From an uncultured Burkholderiaceae bacterium (GTDB lineage: Bacteria > Pseudomonadota > Gammaproteobacteria > Burkholderiales > Burkholderiaceae), in contig CALMPB010000013.1 in the NCBI GenBank assembly GCA_937871985.1, positions 22,799 through 86,798 of the forward strand: a stretch of DNA of 64,000 nucleotides. Reading direction: 5' to 3'. The notes beneath the pieces were generated by a model. That model was not told the origin of the DNA. It saw only the letters and a list, made by a program, of their open reading frames with translations, and ran no database searches. Shown one piece after another: positions 63,406 through 64,000 of the stretch; positions within the stretch are counted from its first letter, which is position 1; the number at the start of each line of letters is the position of its first letter. The translations under genes and the position numbers were made by a program.

Positions 63406-64000
63406 ATGAGGTTTTTCACGAAACTGGGCGTTGGCGCTGTGCTGTCCGCAGCGGCTGCGTTCTCCCACGCACAGGAGCCGGTCAAGATCGGCTTCATCAC
63501 CACCTTGTCCACGCCCGCCGGCTATATCGGCGAAGACGAGCGCGACGGCTTCATGCTGGCGGTCAAGCAGGACGGTGGCAAGCTGGGTGGTGTGCCCGTA
63601 GACATGATCATCGAGGACGATGGTTTGAAGCCTGGTTCGGGCAAGCAGTCGGCCGAAAAAATGCTGCAGGACGGCGTGCGCCTGTTCACCGGCATCAACT
63701 TTTCCAACGTGATGGTGGCGGTGGCGCCATCGGTGCTCAAGGAAGGCGGCTTCTACATCAGCCTGAACGCCGGCGCATCCAATTTCGCCGGCAAGGCCTG
63801 CAACCCCAATTTCTTCTCGGTGGCATTGCAAAACGATTCGTACAGCGACACCTCAGCCATGGCGGCCAATCAGTTGGGCGTCAAGAAAATGGTGCTTATC
63901 GCGCCAGCCTACCAGGCGGGACGCGACGCCCTGCACGGCTTCAAGAGCGCCTACAAGGGCGAAATCCTGGCCGAAATCTACACCAAGCTCGATCAGTCCG
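63406..64000 (+). CDS. LIV-type ABC transporter substrate-binding protein (3' end outside window)
   Basis: The frame is open to the right edge (198 codons seen). It has a signal peptide, MRFFTKLGVGAVLSAAAAFSHAQ, then KIGFITTLSTPAGYIGEDERDGFMLAV, typical of Peripla_BP_6-type binding proteins for aromatic acids. The ATG has AGGAG eight bases upstream. It is the third such protein in the window. It probably starts an import operon for the substrate of the alcohol/aldehyde dehydrogenase pathway, and it follows two Fur-like palindromes. Confidence 0.85.
   Translation, partial: MRFFTKLGVGAVLSAAAAFSHAQEPVKIGFITTLSTPAGYIGEDERDGFMLAVKQDGGKLGGVPVDMIIEDDGLKPGSGKQSAEKMLQDGVRLFTGINFSNVMVAVAPSVLKEGGFYISLNAGASNFAGKACNPNFFSVALQNDSYSDTSAMAANQLGVKKMVLIAPAYQAGRDALHGFKSAYKGEILAEIYTKLDQS

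Overview
The window looks like a chromosomal segment of a GC-rich betaproteobacterium, most likely Burkholderiales, family Alcaligenaceae (Bordetella / Achromobacter / Pusillimonas-like). The evidence is the caa3/aa3 oxidase cluster with its betaproteobacterial accessory genes (DUF2970, a 37-aa assembly protein, DUF2909, SURF1, ctaA, ctaB, SCO), a PhaM-type granule protein, a DUF3717 protein, several Bug-free LIV-type aromatic transport systems, and rpoH preceded by a CIRCE element. No rRNA, tRNA, CRISPR array, insertion sequence or prophage was seen.

Layout. 1-22190 is an aromatic catabolic locus. A hydantoinase/5-oxoprolinase-type A+B fusion (left part outside the window) converges on a 17.7-kb minus-strand array that reads, in transcription order: iorA, iorB, Rieske dioxygenase alpha and beta, acyl-CoA ligase, thiolase-like protein, DUF35-SDR fusion, cyclase/isatin-hydrolase-like amidohydrolase, SDR, two binding proteins and livHMGF. 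A divergent MarR regulator sits at the iorA end. Taken together these genes can be written as an oxidative indole-3-acetate route (dioxindole-3-acetate, its CoA thioester, retro-aldol to isatin plus acetyl-CoA, isatinate, anthraniloyl-CoA). It resembles, from memory, the MarR-controlled auxin-degradation (iad-type) loci of other Burkholderiales. This assignment is inference.

22344-25604 is a small envelope flavinylation operon (PepSY, DUF2271, DUF4198, ApbE) with a Fur-like box. 25800-29737 holds CIRCE-rpoH and a Na+/H+ antiporter with a cyclic-nucleotide-binding tail. 29734-38260 is the cytochrome c oxidase cluster, complete except for a visible ctaG/cox11. 38523-46946 is housekeeping and cell-wall precursor supply (Nudix, PhaM, glmU, MFS, glycosyltransferase, Lrp, glmS). 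46981-54932 is an accessory, stress-flavoured stretch: a Zur-boxed zinc GTPase, an orphan ThDP enzyme, a hydrolase, DUF1328/CsbD, a lytic transglycosylase and ProP. 55122-64000 is a second aromatic catabolic region: LysR, VanA-like Rieske oxygenase, EthD-like protein, then a YgiW-type protein and a RelE/HigA-type toxin-antitoxin pair, then AraC, aldehyde and alcohol dehydrogenases, and a third LIV-type binding protein cut by the right edge and preceded by two adjacent Fur-like palindromes.

Limits: functions are family-level readings of translated sequence and motifs. No database search was possible, and substrate assignments for both catabolic regions are inferred from gene content and chemistry.
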